A stretch of DNA of 13,683 nt from JBKJUK01 sp046590705 (GCA_046590705.1 JBKJUK010000376.1:1-13683), one strand, 5' to 3'; counted from the first letter of the stretch, positions 7,316 to 13,654 are shown. Numbers and translations: made by a program. The notes: a model not told the origin generated them from the sequence alone.

Positions 7316-7627
7316 TTACTGCTGTGTGCCGGTGGTTGCAGTTGCCGAACCGCTGGTGGTGGTCATCGTGTCGGTGGACACCGTGGCCGTCGTTGCGGTG
7401 GTCATGGTCGTATCGGTGGTCATGCTGGTCGACGAGGTGTCGGTGCCCATGGTCATGGAGGTGTCGGTCGACATCATGTTGGAGTCGGTGGTCATGCTGC
7501 CTTCGGTGGTGCTCATGGTCTCGGTTGCTGCAGTGTCGGTGATGTTGGTCTCTTCTTTCTTACAGCTGACCGTGAACATTGCGACTGCAAACAGCGCTAC
7601 CAGGGTGACGACGAGTGACTTTTTCAT
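7316..7627 (-). CDS. Thr/Ser-rich repeat lipoprotein (paralogue 1)
   Basis: This 103-residue predicted lipoprotein is a paralogue of the one at 6791-7081. The signal peptide is nearly the same (MKKS, hydrophobic core, lipobox TVSC at 19-22), and the post-Cys segment KKEETNI is identical. The body is low-complexity Thr/Ser/Met/Asp with MSTDT, MTTD and TATT units, ending in SGSATATTGTQQ. The conserved export part next to a diverged repeat body suggests selection on secretion and on composition rather than on exact sequence. AAGGAAGGA lies just before the ATG. It has its own terminator. The 172 nt upstream, up to the divergent hydrolase gene, hold its promoter, but I could not pick a convincing one. 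The function is unknown. Confidence 0.85.
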   Translation of the reverse strand: MKKSLVVTLVALFAVAMFTVSCKKEETNITDTAATETMSTTEGSMTTDSNMMSTDTSMTMGTDTSSTSMTTDTTMTTATTATVSTDTMTTTSGSATATTGTQQ

Positions 7628-7811
7628 CTGTATTCCTTCCTTAACGTATTTCTCAATTTAACTACACATTGAGCGAAGCGGTGCAGAGCGCACCGTGTCC
7701 GCTTTTCTTGAAGACCGGGAGTATGCTTCCTCGTGCCTGCGATCATTGAATGACCGCTGCCGAGCGAATTGAACGTCGGAAACCGGCTTCATCTTAGATG
7801 TGAGGATACTT

Positions 7812-8657
7812 TTGTCAAGCAAAAACAGATCTCGCTCGGCCCGGGACCACCCATTACCCGGTGATCACCGAAGCCCAGAGAGCTTCTCCGTTCGCTCTTC
7901 AGACGGCACCCGGATCGATTACGACTTGTACAGATCGTCATTCACACCCGACGACGCACCGGAGAAAGGACTTGTTCTTGTCGTGCCTGGCTTCTGGAGG
8001 GATCGGTCCTACCACTCGATGCGCCTTTTCTGCAGCCGCATCGCGGACGCGGGATGGGATACGGCCATCCTGGATGTGCGGGGCCACGGTAGCAGCGGCG
8101 GAATCTACACCTTCAATCTGCTCGAGCATCACGACGTGTCGGCAGTGGCTCGAGATGCCCTCACGCGCGCTGGCGCATCCTCTGTGACGCTGGTCGGCTT
8201 CTCCATGGGTGGCGGTATCTCTGTCGCCGCTGCAGCGGAGCGCTCGGACTTGCCATGGCAGTCACTTTTCCTGATTTCGCCCGTTGCCGATTTTCAGATG
8301 CTGCGTCCCAGAATCCCTCTGCTCCACCTCAGACGACATCTGGCATTCAGCCAGGCGCTGAGCCGTCCGCGATTTCCAATTCTGCGGTTCAGGTCGGAAA
8401 GGAAGCTGGCCGCGAAGGACCTGATCGGGCGCCTCACCCAGCCGATTGCTCTCGTCCATACCAGGAACGACTGGCTGGTGAATCACACTCATTCCGAGAT
8501 TCTGTTTTCTAAAATCAAAGAGGGAGTGACCAGGGAGCTTCATCTGCTCGACCTCGACGACGGCTATCACGCTGACCGAATCTTCTCGGCGGCACCTCAG
8601 GTAGTCGAATCGCTGCTGTTTGATTTCCTGACCCGCGTCTCTCGCAGGGCTTCGTAG
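7812..8657 (+). CDS. Alpha/beta hydrolase
   Basis: This is a single-domain alpha/beta-hydrolase fold protein, likely a cytosolic esterase or lipase-like enzyme; the substrate is unknown. Numbered from the alternative GTG at 7800 (285 residues), it shows the oxyanion-side VVPGFWRDRS (61-70), LDVRGHGSSGG (91-101), the nucleophile elbow GFSMGG with Ser135, a probable acid at Asp224 in TRNDW, and the catalytic His257 in GYHAD. The triad order and spacing are normal. I prefer TTG 7812, giving 281 residues, because TGAGG lies 6 nt upstream; GTG 7800 has no clear Shine-Dalgarno site. The first 30 residues are basic and not conserved-looking, and there is no signal peptide. It stands alone, divergent from the lipoprotein gene, and the 80 nt after it carry only a small GGGCC/GGCCC hairpin. 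Confidence 0.88.
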   Translation: MSSKNRSRSARDHPLPGDHRSPESFSVRSSDGTRIDYDLYRSSFTPDDAPEKGLVLVVPGFWRDRSYHSMRLFCSRIADAGWDTAILDVRGHGSSGGIYTFNLLEHHDVSAVARDALTRAGASSVTLVGFSMGGGISVAAAAERSDLPWQSLFLISPVADFQMLRPRIPLLHLRRHLAFSQALSRPRFPILRFRSERKLAAKDLIGRLTQPIALVHTRNDWLVNHTHSEILFSKIKEGVTRELHLLDLDDGYHADRIFSAAPQVVESLLFDFLTRVSRRAS

Positions 8658-8740
8658 CGAAGAGTTGGAAAGCTGCCTGGATACGGGGCCTTCGGCCCGC
8701 GGCCCGCGGCAACACGCGGCAATGGGTCGGGTTTCGCCAG

Positions 8741-8914
8741 TCAGGGAAATGGTACGACTGGAACGATGCGTTCCCGCTCAATCGGGCGCTCAACGATCTG
8801 CAGTTGCGGCACGATGAACATGTCGTAGGCGGGCTCGTGGGCCGGACGGGGTTGTTTCTGCTCCGTCGAGCTCGCACCCTCCTGAATCCAGTCTTCGCCA
8901 TCGAAAACCCACAT
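8741..8914 (-). CDS. Small hypothetical protein, 57 residues
   Basis: A short minus-strand frame runs from ATG 8914 to TGA 8741. It is preceded by AAAGGGG 7 nt before the ATG, a good ribosome binding site, and its codons have the usual GC-rich third positions. The peptide begins MWVFDGEDWIQEG, then a polar, Pro-rich linker (residues 14-30), then a charged and hydrophobic end with IVERPIERERIVPVVPF. There is no signal peptide, membrane segment or Cys. I do not recognise a family. It lies 91 nt downstream of the nucleotide pyrophosphatase gene on the same strand, so it could be the last member of the sigma-factor operon or a separate unit. A 14-bp palindrome lies in the gap upstream. Confidence 0.6.
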   Translation of the reverse strand: MWVFDGEDWIQEGASSTEQKQPRPAHEPAYDMFIVPQLQIVERPIERERIVPVVPFP

Positions 8915-8980
8915 TTTCGTTCCCCTTTAACCGTTCGGACACTTACTTCTATATCAAGGGGCCTGCCACTCGCCTGGTAC

Positions 8981-8994
8981 GAATACTGGTATTC
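8981..8994. promoter_or_regulatory. Perfect palindrome GAATAC-TG-GTATTC (operator-like)
   Basis: Two perfect 6-nt half sites with a 2-bp centre lie between the stop of the nucleotide pyrophosphatase gene and the 57-residue gene. The loop would be too small for an RNA hairpin, so a dimeric repressor site is the simplest reading. This rests on symmetry alone. Confidence 0.3.
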
Positions 8995-9005
8995 TTTTCA
9001 ATCAC

Positions 9006-9632
9006 TTAACCTGTCAGCTCTTCGTCGAACTCGGCCGCTCTGTCCGCTTTCGAGTCCTCAGTGATCACGGCAGAGGTCAAACGGGCCTTAGCCAGATGAT
9101 CACGAAGCATTCGAAAGGCATGACCACGGTGAGAGACAAGATCTTTCTGCTGGGGTGTCATCTGGGCAAACGACTCAGAGGAGCCTTGCGGGATAAACCA
9201 GGGGTCCCAGCCGAAGTTCTCATCACCCGCCGGGTCCACGAGGATCTCGCCTCTGGTCTCACCGGTGAACAGATACGCTTCCTGGCCATCCCAGTATCCG
9301 ACGCAACACTGCGCAATGGCACTTCGCTCTCTTAGAGCGTAGGCCATGGCTCCCAGCCCGGTACCACCTATCGCCTCGAGGAGCCACTTGATGTAGGGGC
9401 CGGGAAAGTTGCCCAGTTCCGAGAAACCGAGGGATACGTCTTCGACCACCAGGCGCTGATACCCTTTGGTCTTGGCGATTTCGAGTTTGTAACGGGTGAT
9501 TTCCTGGACAGTAGCTGCCTGAATCTCTGGCAGGGAGAGCGACACCCGCAGCAGCGGCATACCGAGGATTCGCTCGGCCTCTTCAGCCTTCTTCGGATTC
9601 GAAGATACGAAGATCAGTTGTTCGTCGTTCAC
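9006..9632 (-). CDS. HAM1/RdgB/ITPA-family nucleoside triphosphate pyrophosphatase
   Basis: This family hydrolyses non-canonical purine NTPs (ITP, dITP, XTP) to the monophosphate and pyrophosphate, keeping deaminated bases out of nucleic acids. The 208-residue product begins with IFVSSNPKKAEEAERIL (the family T/S-x-N-x-x-K substrate loop). It has VVEDVSLGF with the catalytic Asp and FPGPYIKWLLEAIG, followed by ENFGWDPWF and SHRGHAF near the C-terminus. PGPYIKW and FGWDPWF are closer to eukaryote-type ITPA than to E. coli RdgB. I start it at GTG 9632, which overlaps the anti-sigma stop as GTGA; longer in-frame extensions run through the anti-sigma gene and lack homology. Position and overlap make it the third gene of the sigma/anti-sigma operon. 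Confidence 0.9.
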   Translation of the reverse strand: MNDEQLIFVSSNPKKAEEAERILGMPLLRVSLSLPEIQAATVQEITRYKLEIAKTKGYQRLVVEDVSLGFSELGNFPGPYIKWLLEAIGGTGLGAMAYALRERSAIAQCCVGYWDGQEAYLFTGETRGEILVDPAGDENFGWDPWFIPQGSSESFAQMTPQQKDLVSHRGHAFRMLRDHLAKARLTSAVITEDSKADRAAEFDEELTG

Positions 9633-9868
9633 GCCATGCCGGAGTCTTTCGCGGAGTGGAGAGACTCTCGGATTTTTCCTTCCAGATGAGTCGGTGCTGC
9701 GGAGCCTTTCAGACGACTTTTGATGAAATTTCGAATGCGACGCTGGATCATGACTCGGTCGCCACATTCCACGCATTCATCAAGATGCTTGATCAGGTAC
9801 TGACGGGTATTATCGACGGCCCCGTCGAGAAAATCGTAAGCGGCACGCTTAACTTCGTCACAGATCAT
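9629..9868 (-). CDS. RsrA-like zinc anti-sigma factor (ZAS)
   Basis: This 79-residue cytosolic protein has the zinc anti-sigma motif HxxxCxxC (H28, C32, C35) and an N-terminal Cys3. The same four ligands bind zinc in RsrA-type anti-sigma factors, where oxidation of the cysteines releases the sigma factor. Other family features are YDFLDGAVD (residues 11-19), HLDECVEC (28-35) and a C-terminal helix starting near APTHLEGKIRESL. The length fits a short, soluble ZAS protein without a membrane segment. GAGG lies 7 nt before the ATG. It follows the ECF sigma gene by 54 nt and overlaps the pyrophosphatase start by 4 nt. Binding to that sigma factor and redox sensing are inferred from the family and gene order. 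Confidence 0.85.
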   Translation of the reverse strand: MICDEVKRAAYDFLDGAVDNTRQYLIKHLDECVECGDRVMIQRRIRNFIKSRLKGSAAPTHLEGKIRESLHSAKDSGMA

Positions 9869-9922
9869 GAAGCTGCCTCGTCATCCGTTAATTTTGTGTG
9901 ACGACTTCAGCTCTTTTCAACC

Positions 9923-10705
9923 TTACTGACTGGTCTCGAATTCCGGCTCATCCTCTTCTTCATCGTCGAGTACAAATTCGAAATCTTCGCCGTCAGCCGC
10001 GAGCAACGCCAACTCGTCATCCTCGCCTGCTTCTTCGACCACCTCGGCCTCAGCTTCTTCGGTAGATGCAACCTTCTTCTTCGGTTTCGCCTCATCCTTG
10101 CGCGAACGCATTTTTGCAGGCTCGCCACTTCGAATATAGCCGTACTTTTTGGCGTACTCGAGAAGGGTCCGCTCCAGCATTTTCCGGCCACGATACAGAC
10201 GGGACATCACCGTACCCACCGGGCAGTCCAGAATCTCTGCAATCTCTTTATAAGAGAAGCCTTCGATGTCAGCGAGCAGCACGACCATCTTGTAGTCGTG
10301 CGGCAAGGTGTCGAGGGCTTTCTTTACGTCCTCGTCCATCATGTCCTGAAAGATTTCGCTTTCCGGATCCTTGATCAGATCAGGTGCGTTCTTCTGGATC
10401 ACTCGCTCGTACGACTCCTCGATTTCCGAGAAGTCGATCTTGTGAGGAGTGAGCTTCTTCTTACGATAGTTGTTGATGAAGGTGTTCTTCATGATCTTGA
10501 ACAGCCAGGCCTTGAAGTTGGTACCTTCCTCGAATTTGTCGTAGTACTTGTAGGCCTTCAGGTAGGTTTCCTGAACAAGGTCTTCTGCATCCTCGGAGTT
10601 CCGAGTCATCCGATAGGCGGTGTTGTAAAGAGAGTCGACGTACGGCATGGCCGCCTTCTCAAAGTTCCAACCCTGCTCATGTTCGTAGACTTCAGCGCTT
10701 TTCAT
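9923..10705 (-). CDS. SigR/SigH-like ECF sigma factor with acidic C-terminal tail
   Basis: This is an RNA polymerase sigma factor of the extracytoplasmic-function group. Region 2 spans about residues 20-85: AYRMTRNSEDAEDLVQETYL (30-49), then FKAWLFKIMKNTFINNYRKK (64-83), closely resembling SigR/SigH of actinobacteria. Region 4 spans about 125-180, with LPHDYKMVVLLADIEGFSYK (134-153), the helix-turn-helix EIAEILDCPVGTVMSRLYRG and RRKML-type end. Typical members stop near residue 190-200, but this one has about 70 more: a basic stretch (198-212) and then a very acidic tail (216-257, with runs such as DDEEEDE). The start is ATG 10705, with GGAGAG close upstream. It is first in the operon with a ZAS anti-sigma factor and an NTP pyrophosphatase. 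Confidence 0.92.
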   Translation of the reverse strand: MKSAEVYEHEQGWNFEKAAMPYVDSLYNTAYRMTRNSEDAEDLVQETYLKAYKYYDKFEEGTNFKAWLFKIMKNTFINNYRKKKLTPHKIDFSEIEESYERVIQKNAPDLIKDPESEIFQDMMDEDVKKALDTLPHDYKMVVLLADIEGFSYKEIAEILDCPVGTVMSRLYRGRKMLERTLLEYAKKYGYIRSGEPAKMRSRKDEAKPKKKVASTEEAEAEVVEEAGEDDELALLAADGEDFEFVLDDEEEDEPEFETSQ

Positions 10706-11105
10706 TTTCTCTCCACGGTCGGGGCTACTTACGAGTCAAAGAAACTTCAACCTTCGTGCCGCTTCCGGCCTGACCCAACATTGCAGCTTTTCCAGGGGTA
10801 AGTCATTCAGGAGCAGCATTTAGGACATCGCTGCTTTTAAAAATTCAAAATCTCATCGAACCGAATTATTGAATAAAGTCACGGGGAGGGGACACGGTTG
10901 TCCTCTATCCAGTTCTGTACTCGTATTTAGATACGGGCGAGGAGGGGGTTTGGTTCGGAGGATCGGCCGCAAACAAACGGTGAACGAAGCATATTCCAAA
11001 ACTCCTTCCCGGGCAAGCGCGGCGGCACCGCCCGACGAAGAACACTCCAGAAACAGACCCTTACGCGGTTGAAGTCACCAAAGATGCGGGTTCCCAGCAA
11101 CAAGG
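10706..11105. other. Gene-free stretch upstream of the sigma operon
   Basis: About 400 nt lie between the sigma start and the stop of the membrane-protein gene. The visible open frames in it have no recognisable protein and no good ribosome binding site. It holds the candidate promoter at 10988-11016, an AT-rich part (10835-10880) and a weak AGCAGC/GCTGCT inverted repeat near 10812-10836. Otherwise I see nothing. A long untranslated leader or a divergent promoter region is possible. Confidence 0.5.
10988..11016 (-). promoter_or_regulatory. Candidate sigma70-type promoter of the sigma operon
   Basis: On the minus strand TTGCCC (11016-11011), a 17-bp spacer and TATGCT (10993-10988) give 4/6 matches in both hexamers. 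It would leave a leader of about 275 nt before the sigma factor start. A SigR-type GGAA..GTT autoregulatory promoter was looked for nearer the gene and not clearly found. Confidence 0.3.
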
Positions 11106-11567
11106 TCAGGCTCTATCCGCCGAGTGGTCGTCGAACTCGAATCCAAGTTCCCGCTTCAGGCTGGCCAGGGCGTCCGTCCTGAATCCAAGGGCAAAACTCA
11201 ACTGTTGAAGCAGCTCGTACTGCGAGATGGACAATCTGGATGAGGACGCGAGCGCATTCACTACTGCCTTTCTTAGCAGCTGACCGCGTTCCTCCCTACC
11301 CGAAAGTTCTGCGAATCGTGCCGCCCAACTCTCCAGATCGATCGGCGAAGCGCTCACCACTCCCCCCCCATCCCTTTCCGCGATCGGCTTCGCTACAGCC
11401 AGAACGACTCCGCCCCTGACCGCCACCTCACAAAGAATGGTGGAGGCGATGTCGGCTGGCGAAACGATCCGATCAAGTCGTCGTCGATACTCCATGACGA
11501 TAAAAATCGAACCCGCCAGGGAGAGTCCGACGGCGATGGTCAGGACGATGAGTGAGTCCTCAGACAC
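11106..11567 (-). CDS. Hypothetical single-helix membrane protein
   Basis: This 153-residue product has one hydrophobic segment at about residues 6-25 followed by EYRRRLDR, so the N-terminus is probably outside and the rest cytosolic by the positive-inside rule. The C-terminal half (about 95-145) is helical, and its pattern of LLRKAVVNALASSSRLSIS, QYELLQQLSFALGF and SLKRELGF is reminiscent of TerB-like helical domains. The acidic residue usual there is not obvious, so this is a weak resemblance. It starts at GTG 11567 with no clear Shine-Dalgarno site. It lies between a long inverted repeat and the sigma-operon leader, and no partner is evident. I do not recognise a named family. Confidence 0.6.
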   Translation of the reverse strand: MSEDSLIVLTIAVGLSLAGSIFIVMEYRRRLDRIVSPADIASTILCEVAVRGGVVLAVAKPIAERDGGGVVSASPIDLESWAARFAELSGREERGQLLRKAVVNALASSSRLSISQYELLQQLSFALGFRTDALASLKRELGFEFDDHSADRA

Positions 11568-11609
11568 GCGTCAAAGAGTATGAAGAAATTAGCTTCTTGT
11601 CTCGTACGC

Positions 11610-11787
11610 CGTCATTCCGATGAGCACGGACCGCTTCGGCAAGCTTGCGAGGAGTGACGCGCGAAGAGGAATCTCCGTTCCGCGCCGCGAAGGTCGTGGC
11701 GTCAACCGCGTCCGCACGGACCGGAGATTCCTCTTCGCATTTGATGCTGCGGGATCTCTCACCACCGCGCGGCTCATCGGAATGACG
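11610..11787. repeat. 178-bp nested perfect inverted repeat
   Basis: Outer arms of 16 nt (11610-11625 and 11772-11787, CGTCATTCCGATGAGC and its complement) and inner arms of 17 nt (11661-11677 and 11722-11738, GCGAAGAGGAATCTCCG and its complement) are both perfect. The core GTCATTCCGA..GAGGAATCTC resembles palindromic repeats found in many copies in several bacterial genomes. It occupies the gap between the DUF1802 gene and the membrane-protein gene. No protein is encoded in it that I can recognise. Confidence 0.85.
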
Positions 11788-11846
11788 TCCTGATGGCATC
11801 TCAAGCGTCGACACCCCAGGCATCACTGCGCTGCAAAGACCGCAGG

Positions 11847-12413
11847 TCACGCAAGTAGCCCCTCGAGATCCGCGAGCTTTTTCGCGAAGACCTCGGCAGT
11901 GAGCACCGGCAACGCGCCGGCGATACTGATCTCGTCGTCGAGACTGAGCCAGCTCCTGCAGCCGCGGTAGGCCTCGGAATTCTTCACGAGCGACACGGAC
12001 GGCAGCCTGTATACGCGGAGCGCGATTACATGAACGGCCTGCTCGGGACGAAAGCGGTAACGCTCCTCGATGGTCGCTCCGGTGAAAACAACCAGCGGCT
12101 CGAGTCGCTGCAGTTGCTCGAGATCCTCGAGACGATGCACTGCGGCCACCTCAGCGTAGTACTCGACCGGAATCAATTCCGGATCGACATCGACGCGATC
12201 GGTTTCGAGAAAATGATGTTTCATCTCCGGCTTGAACTGATGTTCCTTCTGATGCAGCCAGGTCGGAACCAGGTAAAACGAATTGGCTTCCACACCGAAA
12301 CGCGCGTCGGCGATCCCACCCTTACGCACCAGAACAATCTGCTGGCCTGAAGCGAGTGCTGAGATGACTCCGGCCCACTCCTTGAGCGCTGAATGGTTCA
12401 GAATTTTCTGCAT
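11847..12413 (-). CDS. DUF1802 family protein
   Basis: This 188-residue soluble protein is recognised as DUF1802 from ALKEW (9-13), LVRKGGI (28-34), FYLVPTWLHQ (46-55), YYAEVAAV (85-92), and the C-terminal region with RPEQAVHVIALRVYRLP and YRGCRSWLSLDD. No biochemical role for this family is known to me. It follows the PTPS-like gene with no gap. Either ATG 12413, two bases after that gene's stop, or GTG 12419, overlapping the stop as GTGA, could be the start. I chose ATG. Close coupling suggests co-translation with the PTPS-like enzyme, but I would not infer a pterin function from that alone. Confidence 0.8.
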   Translation of the reverse strand: MQKILNHSALKEWAGVISALASGQQIVLVRKGGIADARFGVEANSFYLVPTWLHQKEHQFKPEMKHHFLETDRVDVDPELIPVEYYAEVAAVHRLEDLEQLQRLEPLVVFTGATIEERYRFRPEQAVHVIALRVYRLPSVSLVKNSEAYRGCRSWLSLDDEISIAGALPVLTAEVFAKKLADLEGLLA

Positions 12414-12415
12414 CT

Positions 12416-12808
12416 TCACTTTCGAAAGGTGACCGAGTTCACCGGTCCTTCCCATATGGTAATCGCTGCGACGACTGCGCTCGCCTCGAGGACGGAAGAG
12501 AGTTGTTCATGAAACCAGGCCGCAATATTCTCTGCCGTCGGATTCAACTGATCAAATGGAGGCACGTCGTTGATGCAGGTGTAATCGAGCTTCTTCGCGA
12601 GAGTCTCGAGTTCCCGTTTCGAGGCCACGAAGTCGACGGAGATGGCGTCTGCATCGACGGCCGCAGTTGCGTTTCTCAGTTCGGCTTCGACCTTGTAGGA
12701 GTGGCCGTGCAGCGGCTCGGTGATCCCGCGATACTCCCGAAGGAAATGCGCGGACTCGAAGCGGGCCTCGATCCGAACGCGGTACTCGCCCTCTTGATTA
12801 GCAGTCAC
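12416..12808 (-). CDS. 6-pyruvoyltetrahydropterin synthase/QueD-family protein, Cys-less variant
   Basis: Members of this family act on 7,8-dihydroneopterin triphosphate (QueD in queuosine synthesis, PTPS in biopterin synthesis, PTPS-III as a folate-pathway bypass of FolB). The 130-residue protein has the zinc ligands H21, H34 and H36 (SAHFL and LHGHSY), NDVPPFDQLNPTAENIA (80-96) and the pterin-anchoring Glu120 (IWEGP). The catalytic Cys, expected four residues before HGH, is Thr30, while Glu31 gives ExxHGH, the PTPS-III signature. The usual LDH motif reads LDY, so His is replaced by Tyr76. It starts at GTG 12808 with AGAGG 6 nt upstream. DUF1802 follows directly and a zinc-ribbon gene is divergent. 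A folate role is possible; QueD activity is doubtful. Confidence 0.85.
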   Translation of the reverse strand: MTANQEGEYRVRIEARFESAHFLREYRGITEPLHGHSYKVEAELRNATAAVDADAISVDFVASKRELETLAKKLDYTCINDVPPFDQLNPTAENIAAWFHEQLSSVLEASAVVAAITIWEGPVNSVTFRK

Positions 12809-12893
12809 AGAAAACCTCTCGACGCTGCGCTCAGTCAGCGGCCTGAATCGTAACAGACGCTCTGCAATGCGTACGGCCCGGCACTCCTGGCGG

Positions 12894-12921
12894 TTGCGTC
12901 GCGGAAAAAAGGCAATACAAT
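12894..12921 (+). promoter_or_regulatory. Promoter of the zinc-ribbon gene (near-leaderless mRNA)
   Basis: TACAAT (12916-12921) is a 5/6 match to the -10. A weak TTGCGT (12894-12899) sits 16 bp upstream. Initiation would fall near 12927-12929, only a few bases before ATG 12932, where no Shine-Dalgarno site is seen, so the transcript would be almost leaderless. Confidence 0.45.
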
Positions 12922-12931
12922 CGCGCCGCTC

Positions 12932-13654
12932 ATGCCGCTTCCCAAAAGCATTCTCTGCAGCGATTGCAGACGCAACTACCCCGAGGGGTGGCGGCGCTGT
13001 CCTTATTGCAGCTATGACCCGGTCGAAGCGAAACGCACAGCCGAGATCGCGCGCCTTGCTGCAGAACGGGAGAGAAAGACTCGTCCTCAGGGCCGGCCCT
13101 CACGCGGCTCCGCGCCGCAGAAAAATGATCGACGCCCTCGCCCGACACGTCCCGAGACCGTCGGCGCCGGCGCACAGCAACAGCCGCGTGGGCAACAGCA
13201 GCCTCGGCGCGACCGCCCGGCGCGGCCGCGGACACAACAACCTGGGCAGGAACAATCGTCTGCAACGAACGCGGAAGAATTATTGATCGCGGGTGGGCAG
13301 CCTAAAGCAGCTGGACCCGCAGGCGATGGTACTGCTCCAAGAAAACGCCGGCGCCGTGGCTCGCGCCGCGGGCGCGGCGCCGGCTCTGCAGCTGCCACCG
13401 GCGAGAGCCCCACCACAAATACAGAAACTCAGATTCAGAATCCGCCACAACCGAAACCTCGTCGCCCGGAACGAAGCGAACGTCCTCCGCGTCCGGCAGT
13501 CGCCGCACCCGAGGGATCGACCGACGCGACTTCTTCTCCAAAGGAAGGAGGCGCGGCGCGGAAACCACGGCGCCGAAGATTCAGGCGCAGGAAACCGGGT
13601 GAGGGAGGCGGCTCCTCGGAAGGCGGCCCGGCCGGAGCGCCACCGAGCAGTTAG
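12932..13654 (+). CDS. Zinc-ribbon protein with Arg/Pro/Gly-rich disordered body
   Basis: This 240-residue protein has an N-terminal zinc ribbon (C9-x2-C12 and C23-x2-C26, in ILCSDCRRNYPEGWRRCPYC). A charged helix follows (30-50). The rest is low-complexity and probably disordered: RPxR and QQQPRG repeats (52-105), a basic cluster with KRRRRGSRRGRG (138-149), a Pro/Arg segment (171-190) and a second basic cluster RKPRRRRFRRRK (210-221). It ends in a Gly/Ser/Pro tail. Such composition is typical of RNA- or DNA-binding proteins, but no fold beyond the ribbon is visible and I assign no function. ATG 12932 lies close to a -10 element with no Shine-Dalgarno site. It is divergent from the PTPS-like gene. 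Confidence 0.75.
   Translation: MPLPKSILCSDCRRNYPEGWRRCPYCSYDPVEAKRTAEIARLAAERERKTRPQGRPSRGSAPQKNDRRPRPTRPETVGAGAQQQPRGQQQPRRDRPARPRTQQPGQEQSSATNAEELLIAGGQPKAAGPAGDGTAPRKRRRRGSRRGRGAGSAAATGESPTTNTETQIQNPPQPKPRRPERSERPPRPAVAAPEGSTDATSSPKEGGAARKPRRRRFRRRKPGEGGGSSEGGPAGAPPSS

Noticed and set aside
7326..7661. Plus-strand frame rich in Val and Ser
   Set aside because: It is the reverse of the lipoprotein Thr/Ser repeats. The minus strand has a signal peptide, lipobox, ribosome binding site and terminator.
8680..8715. GGGCC/GGCCC hairpin after the hydrolase as a terminator
   Set aside because: It lacks a T run on either strand; at most it is a small palindromic repeat.
10298..10801. 167-codon plus-strand frame
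   Set aside because: It lies opposite the ECF sigma factor, whose domains are unmistakable on the minus strand.
10812..10840. Plus-strand terminator-like AGCAGC/GCTGCT hairpin followed by TTTT
   Set aside because: The stem is 6 bp with a loop of over 10 nt and there is no plus-strand gene upstream.
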